A stretch of DNA of 64,000 nt. It comes from Coenobita brevimanus (Eukaryota > Arthropoda > Malacostraca > Decapoda > Coenobitidae). The notes beneath the pieces were generated by a model. That model searched no databases and was not told where the DNA came from. It saw only the letters and a list, made by a program, of their open reading frames with translations. The position numbers were made by a program, and so were the translations under genes. Positions 53,701 to 63,998 of the stretch are shown here, in pieces. The DNA is taken from positions 21,546,942 through 21,610,941 of the forward strand of contig CM064732.1 of assembly GCA_032717465.1 (NCBI GenBank), given 5' to 3'. How positions within the stretch are numbered: the first letter of the stretch is position 1; each line of letters opens with the position of its first letter.

Positions 53701-54745
53701 TTGTGGGTGCATGGATGGGGAAAAAATAGGTCTACCGGGGAATAGGGTATGGAGTAAATAGATCAGTGGTTTGAATAGGTTCATGTGGGAAAATAAGTCC
53801 TTGGGGATACGTCTTTGGGAGAATGGGCCGGTGGAAACTAAGTCTACTAATACCAAGTCAGATCACTTCCTTCTAAAACAGCTCCAAACTCGTGCAGGGG
53901 GCGGAGCATCGGAATGACGTCGACTGGCTCTGGCATGAAACGCCAGTGTTCAGTTGACTCCTGACCATGACAATGAGTGTATGCATGCTCCACTTACCAG
54001 ACCATGACACATTTTCAGTCCGGAGAAGTGAGGGACGGGACTGAAATGTGTGAGGGAACCTACTGCTGTATTATAGGGTCAAATGAGTCCACATTTCTTC
54101 CCCTTCTTCAGTTTGCATAATCATAATGTTTAATTTGAGTCTGCCTTTTTATACATTTTCTGCTACTTATGCCAGCTGACGTCAAACAAGCCACGCCTCC
54201 CTGCGCTCTGACGGAAAGTGAACCGACTAGGTATTAGTAGACTTAGGGCGGAAACACTGATCTAATGGCTACGAAAAGGCAATGGAAGAAATAGGTTGAT
54301 GTGAGAAAACAGATCCATGTGAGGATCTGGTGTGTTCCCAGGAAGAGAAAATAGGTTCATGGGGAAAAAAAATAGATACCATAGGTAACATAAGTCATTG
54401 GAGGGAAGATAGTTCCATGAACGGAAAATAGGTTCATGTCAGATATAGCTCCAATGGAGGATGAGGAAAAACCAGTCTAAGGCGTAAATAAGAGCAATAG
54501 GGAGAGCAGATCCATGGAGATAAAAATGAGTCATAGGGTAAAAAAAAAAAGTTTATTTGAGAAATAGCTCTATAGGGGAAGATAGGTTTATAAAGGATAA
54601 TTTGTCTATGGGGGCAATAGGCCCATGAAGGAAGATATCAATGGAAGAAAATGGGCCCAATAAGAAAGATGGGGGAAAATAAATCCATGGAGGAAAATGG
54701 TTTCATGGAATCCATGGCGTAAAATGAGTGGATGGGAAAAAGACC
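53701..54745. repeat. Degenerate ATGGGGGAAAATAGGTC-type low-complexity repeat
   Basis: From about 53701 to 53838 and again from about 54246 to 54745 the sequence is a loose repetition of words such as GGGGAAAATAGGTC, CCATGG and AAATAGATCC with no fixed period. The TIR element at 53839-54245 interrupts it. Confidence 0.6.
53839..54245. mobile_element. 407-bp TIR MITE, superfamily unresolved
   Basis: The left end TAAGTCTACTAATACCAAGT and the reverse complement of the right end TAAGTCTACTAATACCTAGT match at 19 of 20 positions, and the similarity extends to about 32 bp (GTCNGNTCACTT). The interior is non-coding, with CCGGAGAAGTGAGGGACGGGACTG-like dyads. No convincing target duplication (flanks GTGGAAAC and GGGCGGAA). 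It lies in a low-complexity host repeat. Confidence 0.8.
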
Positions 54746-54792
54746 CCTTAGGGGTGTTGCTGGAGAGAGGCTTATGTGCTAGTAACTTATAC

Positions 54793-54891
54793 TGTCATCG
54801 ATCCCTTAGCTGAATAAAAGCGTTAAAGTATAGGAATAGTTTGTCATCGATCCCTTAGCTGAATAAAAGCGTTAAAATATAGGAATAGTCT
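54793..54891. repeat. Tandem duplication, 49-bp unit
   Basis: TGTCATCGATCCCTTAGCTG and the following sequence recur at 54793 and 54842 with one or two changes. Two copies. Confidence 0.92.
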
Positions 54892-55913
54892 GATAAAAAA
54901 AAAATACGTCATCGGAGTTAAAGGGTTAACTGCAATCTTGTTTATAAAACTGACTGACCATGAACCATCATAGTCCAACAACTCTGAGGACCATATCCAC
55001 GGTGGCTATGGACATTCTGTATTGACTCTTCCTCAGCGAATTAATAGTATACAGTACAATATTCCACTTCTACAATCTGTTTTGTGTTATTGAAGGAAGC
55101 TGGTGGCAATATCAAAGAGCCAAAAATTGTGTTCAGAACAATATTTAGTTGGAAATTAGCTAAATATTTCGGTAGGGAAGAGATGTTACTCTATTTCATA
55201 TGACAAACAAAATATGGCTTAAGCACAGTGGACTCAATCAAACATGTTTCTGGTTCAGCATTAGCCTACTTCCAATTAACCTTCAAATGCTGCCAATTGC
55301 AACAGCATAAAAATATAGAATCCGTCATGCATACAGAAAATATGCCAGGTAATACAAAGGGCAGCTATATTTAAAGTTGTGCAAACACTGCACTGTGGGA
55401 ATTTCGTGTTTGTGTTTAGTCTGAAGCGGTAGGCAGTGTTGCGTTTAGTGTGAGGAAAAACTAATCTCTGCCATATGATGGCTCCTTTTATCCATCCACA
55501 GAAGCTACTATTCATTTATTTATACTTGTCTTGCAATAACCAGACGACGATCATGCAGCTTTATTCCTTCAGTGCTGATGAGAAGCCTGCACGTATTGTT
55601 GCTGTAACAACCTGAGTGAAGCAGCTGTGGCTTCAACCTGAGAGCCACGCTTTTTCACATTTCCTCGCACCTAGCCATGAGAAGGACCCTTCCGAGGTGC
55701 TTTCTACGATAAGGGGGTACCATATCACCGTATGTTTACGTAGTGTACTGTACGTGTAGAGCAGCCTCACAGAAACAGATGCATACCTGTGGTTGACGGA
55801 TCTGCTCAGCCGGCAGAATGGCGTGTTGAGCAACAACAGCAAGAACTACCGCTCCAGTCCAAAGACCTCTCATCAATTTTACTTTGACTCTTGAACAAAC
55901 TATCTGATTCAGC
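54892..55913. other. No recognisable feature
   Basis: Begins with an A9 run and TACGTCATCGGAGTTAAAGGGTTAA (54905-54929), which looks like a decayed TTAA-type MITE end. Nothing else is identified. Confidence 0.4.
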
Positions 55914-56697
55914 TTAACCCGCCACGTCCCGGCAGATTTTTCACCACTGACTGACCCCCCAGTCCCAGTAGATTTTTGAAAAGTTTTTTTTTTGGCTAAA
56001 ACCTCCACTTTTTATGAGAAACATCGAAAATTCAGGGAGAAAGTGTTCAGTTGAGTTTAGAAATATGGTAGAAGTAAGAGTACCTTTACCTTGTTATCGT
56101 GTTCTCTCAGGCTAGGCTCGAGAGAAAACGTTTTCTATGGGAGGGGTAGCTATTCCAAACCATTCATAACTGGTTAGATATTTATTTACTTGGTACGAGT
56201 TTTTATGTAGTACAAGAGTATATTGGTTTTCAGACAATAATATAGGTGATATAAGCTTTGTTCACTCACCAAAAACATCAACACATGGGACCTTTTACGA
56301 CGATACCGCCTCATCATTTCTGCTTGTTTCTTCCTCTGGCTTATTTCTTCCTTTGTCCTCCACCTCAAGAATCACTTTCACCTTGAACTTCATCATTGGT
56401 GAGACTGTGGTGCGACATGTCTTTACTGGCTAGGTCACTGCTAACAGGTGAGTTGCCGAGAAAATGGCGTGCAGGGGGTAGCGGGGGTCAGATGGTCAGA
56501 TGGGGCCAGGCATTATCCCCACCTGGCGTTGGGTAGAGGAAGGTCTCCCACATATGTCTACCAAAAATCACCCATGAGACTTGAAAAATGTGCAAATGAC
56601 GGACTTTGCAATTGCACAATGTATGGATACGTTGTCGGTTGTCACTGTGACAAAATGTGGTGACGTATCCATACGTCATTGGGACGCCCTGGGTTAA
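55914..56697. mobile_element. Non-autonomous piggyBac-like element with TTAA flanks
   Basis: The 776-bp unit 55918-56693 begins CCCGCCACGTCCCGGCAG and ends GGGACGCCCTGGG. TTAA sits directly outside each end (55914-55917 and 56694-56697). The TIR is imperfect (CCC..GTCCC shared). The right subterminal region forms a stem of GTATGGATACGT (56622) with ACGTATCCATAC (56663). Frames inside show no transposase. TTAA plus CCC/GGG ends points to piggyBac, by inference. Confidence 0.55.
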
Positions 56698-58304
56698 TAA
56701 CAACCTGTTGTAGGAAAAGTATTATTAGGGGATATATCTCATACACCCAGTTCAGAATATACATCTGGGGCTTAATACAATAGTCTGATGGTAGCAAGAT
56801 TAAAATAAAATATATGCCATCGTAGTGATGAGCTTATCCCCTTGAATCCGCCGATGTAGGATACTTTAACGTGTTATTCTAGTCACATCCAGGCAATCTT
56901 ATGCAGAGATAAATATTCCGTATAAGAAGGGTTGAATTTAGAATCCATTAACCCTTTCACAATTAAGGTGTTATCCAGAACTGAATATTATTGTCTGGTA
57001 ACTGCAAGAATAAACAAGTAAAAGATGTTTTGATAGGTTGAGAGAGCACTTTCGTAATGCAAGTGTAGCAATAATTTCAATACGAAACTTCATATTCACT
57101 TTAATCTTGCTTCAGCCAGACGATCTGGTTTAGCTTAAGGGAAACCTCTCCTACTAAAGAGCTGAAGACTTTAGCCATGTGGAACAGAAAGGAAAAAAAA
57201 AAAATGTCGGACTTCAGTCAACCAATAAGTGTTTGCGCGAGCGAAGTGAGCGAGAAAACCAAATTTTGTCCCCCGACATATGTACCCAAGTGAAACATTT
57301 ATCGCATCAGCAAGAAATGGGGGTAGGGTTTGGGAAGGAAATTCTCAGATACAGTAGCGAACTTTTTTGGATATCTTAGTCAATTTTGATGTTACAAGAA
57401 AGATAGACACCAATTTGGAAATGGCATAAAAATCTTCAATAATTTTCATTTCATAGGCAACCCGTAATTTCCAATAGTTTTCCCGTAAAGCAAGGAAATT
57501 ATTTTATATAAAGCAGATTAGCATAACGGTTGGCTGCGCAAGAAGTAACAGTCTAAGGTTGCATATGTAGCGCAGCAGTATATTCTGGTGATTGCTGAGA
57601 GCAACCAGGTTTTGCCTTTTCAAAACAAATAATACCTTCTCTTTGGCTCTTTTTTTTGGGGGGGGGGAAATTTTTGACTGAATTCGAGTCAAGCTAATAC
57701 AATACCCTGATTGACAAAGGAAACTCTGAATTTCTTATATCTGATTCATATCAGAACGCGCCAAGAGATTTGGTGAAAGAAATTTTTGTGAGTATGCAAA
57801 AAGCAATCATCATTAACCTGCAATGTCCCAAGCCCTAGACCTATAATTAATACAAGAGGAGTATTGGTTTTAGGAAGTGTGAGGGAATTTTTTTGGTGTA
57901 GTCTAATAAGTTCTTTTTAGTATTTTGAGGTCAGGAAATCAGGAAGATGATGAACCATGTGAGAGAATATCCAGCACTGCCTGACTTGCTTTCTCGCTCA
58001 CTCGAACACGTTCCACACTTTCAGTGTGGACGCCTGTTACATTTTTAAATTATACTGTATAATAGTATTTGTGAACCTATTTTCCCACACCACATCCTGC
58101 GAAGGAAGGTCTCCACATAAAGATCTTTGGGTAAGTCTGTCTCGACTCAGTAATGACCTGTCATCCCACAACACACCTCGTTTGATTACATATGTCGTAG
58201 GTAACCAGATGTCAGGATTAAATAGCTTTTATCTTTTTATTATAGAGAGAGAAGGTTTATTATCTTGTCTGGTCAATCAAAGAGACCAAGGAAGAGAGAG
58301 AGAA
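56698..58304. other. No recognisable feature
   Basis: AT-rich. Contains another TTAACCCTTTCAC-type MITE end (about 56946-56960), a G10 run at 57658-57667 and a GCGCGAGCGAAGTGAGCGAG patch at 57235. No supported gene. Confidence 0.4.
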
Positions 58305-58876
58305 TAATGCTGGCAGTATATATACGCAACTACTTATCTCGCTCTTGTGTTCCTGAACTCGATTCTTTTGAATTCTCTACACTCTGGCTTCGGCTTTCCT
58401 GTCATTCTCTGACTAAATATATCTGTGCTGTTTACTTACCTTCTAATTCTACTGACTATAAAAACTTCTTTGACTATCTTACTTCTATGATGGAACACAT
58501 TCTATCCATTTCTCCTTTCTCTCAAATCTCCATTGTAGGAGATTTCAATGTTCACCACCATCTTTGGCTCTCCTCTCCTTTCTCTGATCCACCTAGTGAA
58601 CAAACCTACACCTTTTCTATCCTTAATGACCTAGAGCAGCTTGTACAGCACCCTACCCTTATCCCTGACCGCCCTGGAGAGAGCTCCAACATACTAGACC
58701 ACTTCTTTACAACTAATCCTTCTGCTTACACTGGTAATCTTTTCTCTCCATTGAGCTCCTCCGATCACAACCTTATTACCTTAACCTGTCCTATCGCTCC
58801 GGTACGGCCTGTGGACCCTCCAAAGAAACGTCGTCTGTGGCACTTTGGAGATGCAGATTGGGAGGCCCTCAGGTAG
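58305..58876 (+). pseudogene. LINE B endonuclease fragment
   Basis: Frame with LWLRLSCHSLTKYICAVYLP, SIVGDFNVHHHLWLSSPF (catalytic Asp/Asn) and SSSDHNLITLTCPI (His motif), ending at WEALR before a TAG (58874-58876) where the nearly intact copy has Gln (RQYFFDFPWND). It lacks the N-terminal endonuclease residues because of 5' truncation. Importantly, its frame is continuous across FFDYLTSMMEHIL, the place where the copy at 42600 has lost one base. Confidence 0.85.
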
Positions 58877-61035
58877 TACTTCTTTGATTTTCCCTGGAAT
58901 GATTATTGTTTCCATGCCCGAAAGCTATCTGATTGTGCCCTGCACATTACGAGGGTTATTCTCTTGGGCATGAACTCATATCCTCTGATTAATGCAAGAA
59001 AGCCTTGGTTTTATCACGCTTGTTCTAATTCTGTCCACAACAAGGAGAGGGCCTATAAAAGGTACCAGAGCCAACTCACCCCTGAATCATATCTTTTATA
59101 TGTTTCTGCTCGGAATCATGCTAAGGCTGTTCTTCGCTCTGCTAAAAATAATTTCATCCGTACTAAATGCTCTCAACTCTCCAACTTGAATTCTTCCCGC
59201 TCCTTCTGGCACCTTGCCAAAAACCTTTCTAATAACTTTACCTCATCATACTTCCCTCCTCTTTTCTACTCTGCTGGCTCTGTAGCTATTTCCTCTACTG
59301 ATAGTCTCTTCGCTCAGACTTTCTCTTCCAATTCCACCTTAGACGATTCCAGTGCTGTTCCTCCATCACTTCCCCCCCTCTGACTTCCTCATGGCTGACA
59401 TTAAAATTTCTTCAGCTGATGTATTTTCTGCCATCACAGACCTCGATACTAATAAGGCATATGGGCCTGATGGAGTCCCACCTGTTGTTCTCAAGAACTG
59501 TGCTTCTTTGCTTACACCCTGCCTAGGTAAACTCTTTTGCCCTTGTCTATCAACTTGTACCTTTCCTTCTTGCTGGAAGTTTGCTCTTATTCACCCAGTC
59601 CCAAAGAAGGGTGACCACTCCCACCCCTCTAACTATCGTCCAATTGCTTTAACATTCTGTATCTCAAAAGTTTTCGAGTCAATTCTTAATAGAAAAATTT
59701 TAAAGGATCTTTCCTATCACAACCTTCTTTCTCATCATCAGTATGGGTTCTGTCAGGGACGCTTCACTGGCAATCTTCTCACCTACCTTTCAGACTCCTG
59801 GTCATCCTCCTTTCGGGACTTTGGCGAAAGCTTTGCCATGGCACTCGATATCTCAAAGGCTTTTGATCGAGTCTGGCATTAATCTTTAATTTCTAAACTG
59901 CCCTCTTACGGTTTCTATCCTTCTATCTGTGCCTTCATCTCTAGCTTCCTTTCTGGTCATTCTATAGCCGCTGTTGTAGACGGCCATCGTTCTTCTCCTA
60001 CATCTATCAACAGTGGTGTTTCTCAGGGCTCTGTCCTATCACCAACTCTCTTCCTTTTATTCAATAATGACCTTCTAAGCTGTACATCTAACCCTATCCA
60101 CTCATACGCTGATGACTCCACCCTTCACCTTTCCATTCGGTTCCCGCAATGTCCATCTCAGCAGTTACTTCAACAAACAAAGGATGAGGCTATGGCACAC
60201 CTATTGTCTGACTTGGCTCATATCTCTGACTGGGGTAAAAATAATCTGGTTGTTTTTAATGCATCGAAGACTCAGTTTCTACACCTATCAACCCAACAAA
60301 ATCTTTCACAGGTATACCCACTAATGTTAATAATATTCAGCTTAATCCTGCATCATCCTTGAACATGCTTGGGATTTCATTTACTCGGGACTTATCTTGG
60401 AAAGATCATATTACATCTCTTGTAAAATCTGCTTCCAAGAGATTGCGTGTGCTAAGCCGACTCCGTTCCTTCTTTACCCATGCACAATTGTTGACTCTAT
60501 ACTGGGGTTTTATCCACCCCTGGAGTACAACTCTCATGTGTGGGGAGGCTTCCTACATACAGTTCTTCTCAATAGGGTGGAGTCAAAGTCTTTCGTCTCA
60601 TTAACTCTCCTCCTCTTACTGGCTCCCTTCAACCTCTGTCTCTTCATTGCACTATTGCCTCTTTATCTCTTTTCTATCGCTACTTCAATGGTTACTGCTC
60701 CTCTGAACTGTCTGCATGCATTCCTCCACCTCTATGACGGGTGCATAGCACCCGTCTAGCAGCAAACTCTCATCCCTTTTCTGTCCAGCTATCTAATGCA
60801 AGAGTTAACCGTTACTCCCAATCCTTCATTTATGCAACAGGTCAACTCTGGAACTGTCTCCCTCTGTCTGTATTTCCTGCTTCCTATGATCTCCAGTCTT
60901 TCAAACGCAGTGTGTCCAGGTATCTCGATATGATCGGATCTTGAATTTGGCTCTCTCTTGTATTTTGTTTTACTCTTGGAAGGAACAATAATTGCGGGCT
61001 CACGGCCTTTGGTTCCTTCTTCCTTGCATTAAAAA
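58315..61035 (+). mobile_element. LINE family B, forward, 5'-truncated
   Basis: A 2.7-kb plus-strand copy starting within the endonuclease (YIRNYLSRSCVPELDS) and ending in the family 3' UTR and AAAAAAAA at 61029-61036. Collinear with 42770-40020 of the nearly intact copy. The ORF is broken by at least two nonsense codons and several shifts. The putative LTR begins within about 10-20 bp of its tail. Confidence 0.88.
58964..60944 (+). pseudogene. LINE B linker, RT and C-terminus (broken)
   Basis: Pieces in order: 58964-59383 (linker, NARKPWFYHACSNSVHNKERAYKRY); 59352-59882 (KAYGPDGVPPVVLKN, NYRPIALTFCISKVF, ALDISKAFDRVWH, then TAA at 59880-59882 where the other copy has Lys); motif B about 60010 (SGVSQGSVLSPTL); YADD about 60106; 60359-60604 (MLGISFTRDLSWKDHITSLVKSASK); 60741-60944 (YSQSFIYATGQLWNCLPLSV, ending YLDMIGS). 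The overlap of frames at 59352-59383 reveals a one-base shift in a run of C (CCCCCCC, 59371). Inactive. Confidence 0.85.
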
Positions 61036-61129
61036 AAAGGGTAGAGGAACGTTAGGTCTCTGTCCCGTTATCCTCTTCGTGTTGTAAGTGAAGTGAGGCG
61101 ATGAACAGGCAGACTGGGGTCGATGGAGT

Positions 61130-61135
61130 TTTATT
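61130..61135 (-). promoter_or_regulatory. Candidate poly(A) signal AATAAA in the putative LTR
   Basis: TTTATT on the plus strand is AATAAA on the minus strand, in the context CACAATAAAACTCC. Its position near the downstream end of the putative LTR supports a role in ending the element's transcript. Not proven. Confidence 0.4.
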
Positions 61136-61791
61136 GTGAGACATTTGCTTGACTGAAAAGTTAAAGAGCTTGACATGACCCGTTGTATTGTCAGGGGCAG
61201 TTTGTGCTAGCAACTGCCTTCCCATTCTCTCTCTCTCTCAAGTTCCTACTCTCTTCCTTCTTCCTTCTTGCCTGGCCCCCTCTGGTTCTTTGAGGTCCTA
61301 CATGTGATTTTGAGATATAAATCTACTGCCAAGGCGTCCGGCTCTGTGATGTGTTTTGGTATGTGCGTCCTTCCAGCTTGAAGACGTGTGTGTCGGGCAC
61401 ATTTCCTTCTTGTGTTTGGGATACTTGAGTGTCTGGCTACGGGAAAGTTTCTCTAACTTCTTCCTGGAGAACTCAGTCATAACTATATCTCCATTACATG
61501 TTGTTACATGTTAACAACTGTTACATAATTATGACTTCCTATAACTATTTTAATGTCTCTATATTGCTCAGTCATGTCATACTGTCGTACCCTCGACGTA
61601 TGTCTGTATTACAGTTTTACAAAGCATCCAGTAACGTGGCACATTGATATTAGTATACTTAACAAACATTTGAGTAAATACATGGTATTCATCATAATAT
61701 TGTAGTGACATTATAACATAGTAGAAACAGAACATATGGTAGTGATATATTGCAGTTGCATAACTGTAAATGTATAACAGACATATGCATC

Positions 61792-61799
61792 TATTTATA
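61792..61799 (-). promoter_or_regulatory. Candidate TATA box in the putative LTR
   Basis: TATAAATA on the minus strand within TTGTATAAATAGATGC. It is upstream of the candidate poly(A) signal in the element's reading direction. AT-rich surroundings reduce specificity. Confidence 0.35.
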
Positions 61800-62053
61800 C
61801 AATGGTACTCCTAATACGATAGGAATGCAGTGGCATGTCTACAGTAGTCAACTGTATCAAGAATCAGCTATATCAAATGTAGGAGCTATTTTATGAGATT
61901 TATTAATAGTGTTATATAATTTGGATACAATGTATATTAGTTTAATTATATATGCACCATATTATTTGTGACCCCATAATTTGTCTTTTTTTCTTTTTTT
62001 GCATATATAAATTATATTTATATTATTTACATTATATACGAATGTAACACAAC

Positions 62054-62110
62054 TTTCATTCAGGGGGTCTCACTCGAATGTTTACTGCTCTTACCCCCCT
62101 GAATAATGAA
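62054..62110. other. G5/C6 hairpin between env and the putative LTR
   Basis: Left arm TTCATTCAGGGGGT (62055-62068) and right arm ACCCCCCTGAATAATGAA (62093-62110) are inverted, with one small bulge and a 24-base loop. On the minus strand the right arm reads TTCAGGGGGGTAAG, which could serve as a polypurine tract for plus-strand priming just before the LTR. The hairpin is seen directly. The priming role is inference. Confidence 0.5.
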
Positions 62111-62125
62111 TCAAAGTTTGGAATC

Positions 62126-63758
62126 CTAATCTGCATTCTGTGCATAGCCAACAGTAATATAGCAAATATGATGGAGAACATTAAAAAAGACAACTGGAGC
62201 TAAGCTATACACATAAAATGGGCTGAACGAACTCATATTATTTTCTTTCCAGGGCTTCATTGTTTGATTGATCAATTGCATGGTTTCAAACTTAGGTGAA
62301 GTCAACTTAATATGTGTACTCAAGTTAGGTAGTGGCTCAAAATGCTTGTGAGTGTGACTGGGGATGGCATAGTGTTTTTTTGTAGCTAAGGTGGACAAAG
62401 ATGGTGTAAGTACAGCACATAGTCAAGTGCTATTTATAGGCCTGATGTTGAAGTATGAGATGGTAATGTATCTGAACAAATTACGAAGACTGATGTGTTA
62501 CGAGTGCAATAGAGGAACTGTGAATGACCAATGCGTTGATGACGGTTGAGTTTATCTGAAGCAAATGTGAAGTTACAGTGGTGATGGATGTCATGATTTC
62601 TTATGATAACCATTTCACAAGGTACTATTCCAGCTGGCTGAAATGTGAAGAAGTACACAGGGCAAAGGTGAAAAGCATGTAATGATGTTTGACATTTACA
62701 TTCAATTGTTGATTCACTAGCGAAGGTGACAGTGTCTTGTTTCTTAGAGACCATGGTGAGTTCTTAGTGCTGATGGTGACCAATGTGTCATCTTTCTTAG
62801 AAGGGAAAGGGTATATTTGACAGACTGTGAATAGATCATCTGTTGTGAATGGTGCATGAACCACTATTGATGTCTGTGTGAGAGTTTCTTCTAAGTAAGG
62901 GTAATATAGCATTAGATTCTTTTCCTCAAACAAAGGCTTCAAACCATGTTCACGTATGCCTTGACTGATTATTTGACATAAATCACGAATTGGAAGTAAG
63001 CTAATGGTGATCTTGCCATTATGAACATTGGAAATACTTTTCATGAAAGTTTGATAACAACCCCTGGTATTGTCTAACTGAAGTATTATTATGTCAGTAT
63101 GTTCCATGACCACTGAGAAGTTTTGGAAAAATGTCATATTCCCTTCCAGTGCTTTTATATTCTCAACACTTTCTTGAGTTGTTATTAATGCCTTTCTCAG
63201 ATTTTTTACAATCGTCATGATTGCAGTATTCTGTGTATCTGCTGGCTTCTCTTGATATGTCAAGATTTGAGCTATCCTACTATTTCTTTTTTTCTTCATG
63301 AACTTTTCTGTAGCCAACCCAAAAATGATACCAAGAATTACTCCACCTAGACTGAACAAACCACGTCTGTCACGTGTATGTGGAGTGCTGTTTGTGTCCC
63401 AAAGTGTCTCATTCCTACGTGATGGGATATCTTGGATCATGGTGAGCGTGAGAGTTTTTGCATGTTCTAGTTTCCATTGTGCCAGCTTAATGAATTCAGT
63501 CACTTCCTTTGGGCAATGAGCTGACGGAGAGCTTCTTATAACCGCTCGTAAAGTCCAATGTGGTCTAGCAATGTTCTCCAACATCACTGGTAAGCCATTG
63601 ATAGTATCCAAACTAATTTCTTTACTCATTACATCCTGTACAACTGCTGTCGAGGCTGTTGGGGCGATAAGACACACTTGCCTTAATATATGTTGAGGGT
63701 GTAAGTGAGCCGATCCTCTTGCCATATACAGGAGAATATATGGAATAAGTCTCCTCAT
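62126..63758 (-). pseudogene. env: Env-like class I fusion glycoprotein (baculovirus F/errantivirus type), frame-broken
   Basis: The minus-strand frame 63758-62625 (377 codons) opens with MRRLIPYILLYM, a short possible signal peptide. At residues 129-132 is RDRR, a furin-type cleavage site, directly followed by a hydrophobic Gly-rich segment (133-150, GLFSLGGVILGIIFGLAT) that looks like a fusion peptide, then a helical, heptad-like region with a conserved HNGKITISLLPIRDL block. This is the plan of baculovirus F proteins and the related Env of insect errantiviruses. After about residue 333 the sequence leaves the family frame. A Cys-rich continuation is in frame 62754-62434, and a stem plus membrane-spanning segment (PFYVYSLAPVVFFNVLHHICYITV) and short tail are in frame 62398-62126, so there are two frame breaks (about 62755 and about 62410-62430). 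The damaged gene sits between a pol-side edge and a putative LTR. Viral or retroelement origin is clear to me. The exact lineage is not. Confidence 0.75.
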
Positions 63759-63908
63759 TGTTACCTGCCTAGAAAATAACTATTACGTAGCTAATTCAGT
63801 CATACTGAGGAGGAGGAGGAAGATAGTGATGATGAGCATTATAAACTGGCTTTTAGTGAACAATAACTGTTCTCTACACTGCCCAATATTTCATTAATAG
63901 AAAAAGTT

Positions 63909-63998
63909 TTAATTGATTCCTAGATCTTGTAAATGTTGTATTGTGGCATTTGCTGTGAGAGTCTCACCTGTCTTTGTTTGGTGTGCAACAGTAATTTT
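63909..63998 (-). CDS. Possible C-terminal end of the upstream (pol-side) ORF, partial
   Basis: On the minus strand a frame enters from beyond the window and continues 29 codons (ITVAHQTKTGETLTANATIQ...) to a TAA at 63911-63909, 150 bp upstream of the env start. In env-bearing Ty3/gypsy-like elements the pol gene ends about here, so this may be its last codons, but the piece is too short to recognise. Another frame is also open for 26 codons, so the choice is uncertain. Confidence 0.3.
   Translation of the reverse strand, partial: KITVAHQTKTGETLTANATIQHLQDLGIN

Larger units (their letters stand above)
61045..62053 (-). mobile_element. Putative LTR of an env-bearing retroelement
   Basis: This AT-rich, frame-poor 1-kb segment lies directly 3' of the env gene on the minus strand, where a 3' LTR is expected. 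Read on the minus strand it starts near 62053 (TGTTACATTCG after the hairpin), contains TATAAATA (61799-61792) and, about 660 bp downstream, AATAAA (61135-61130) followed by a GC-richer segment ending at about 61045 (AACGTTCCTCTAC). That order (promoter, poly(A) signal, short tail) suits U3-R-U5. The matching 5' LTR would lie beyond the window, so LTR identity cannot be confirmed here. Confidence 0.5.
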
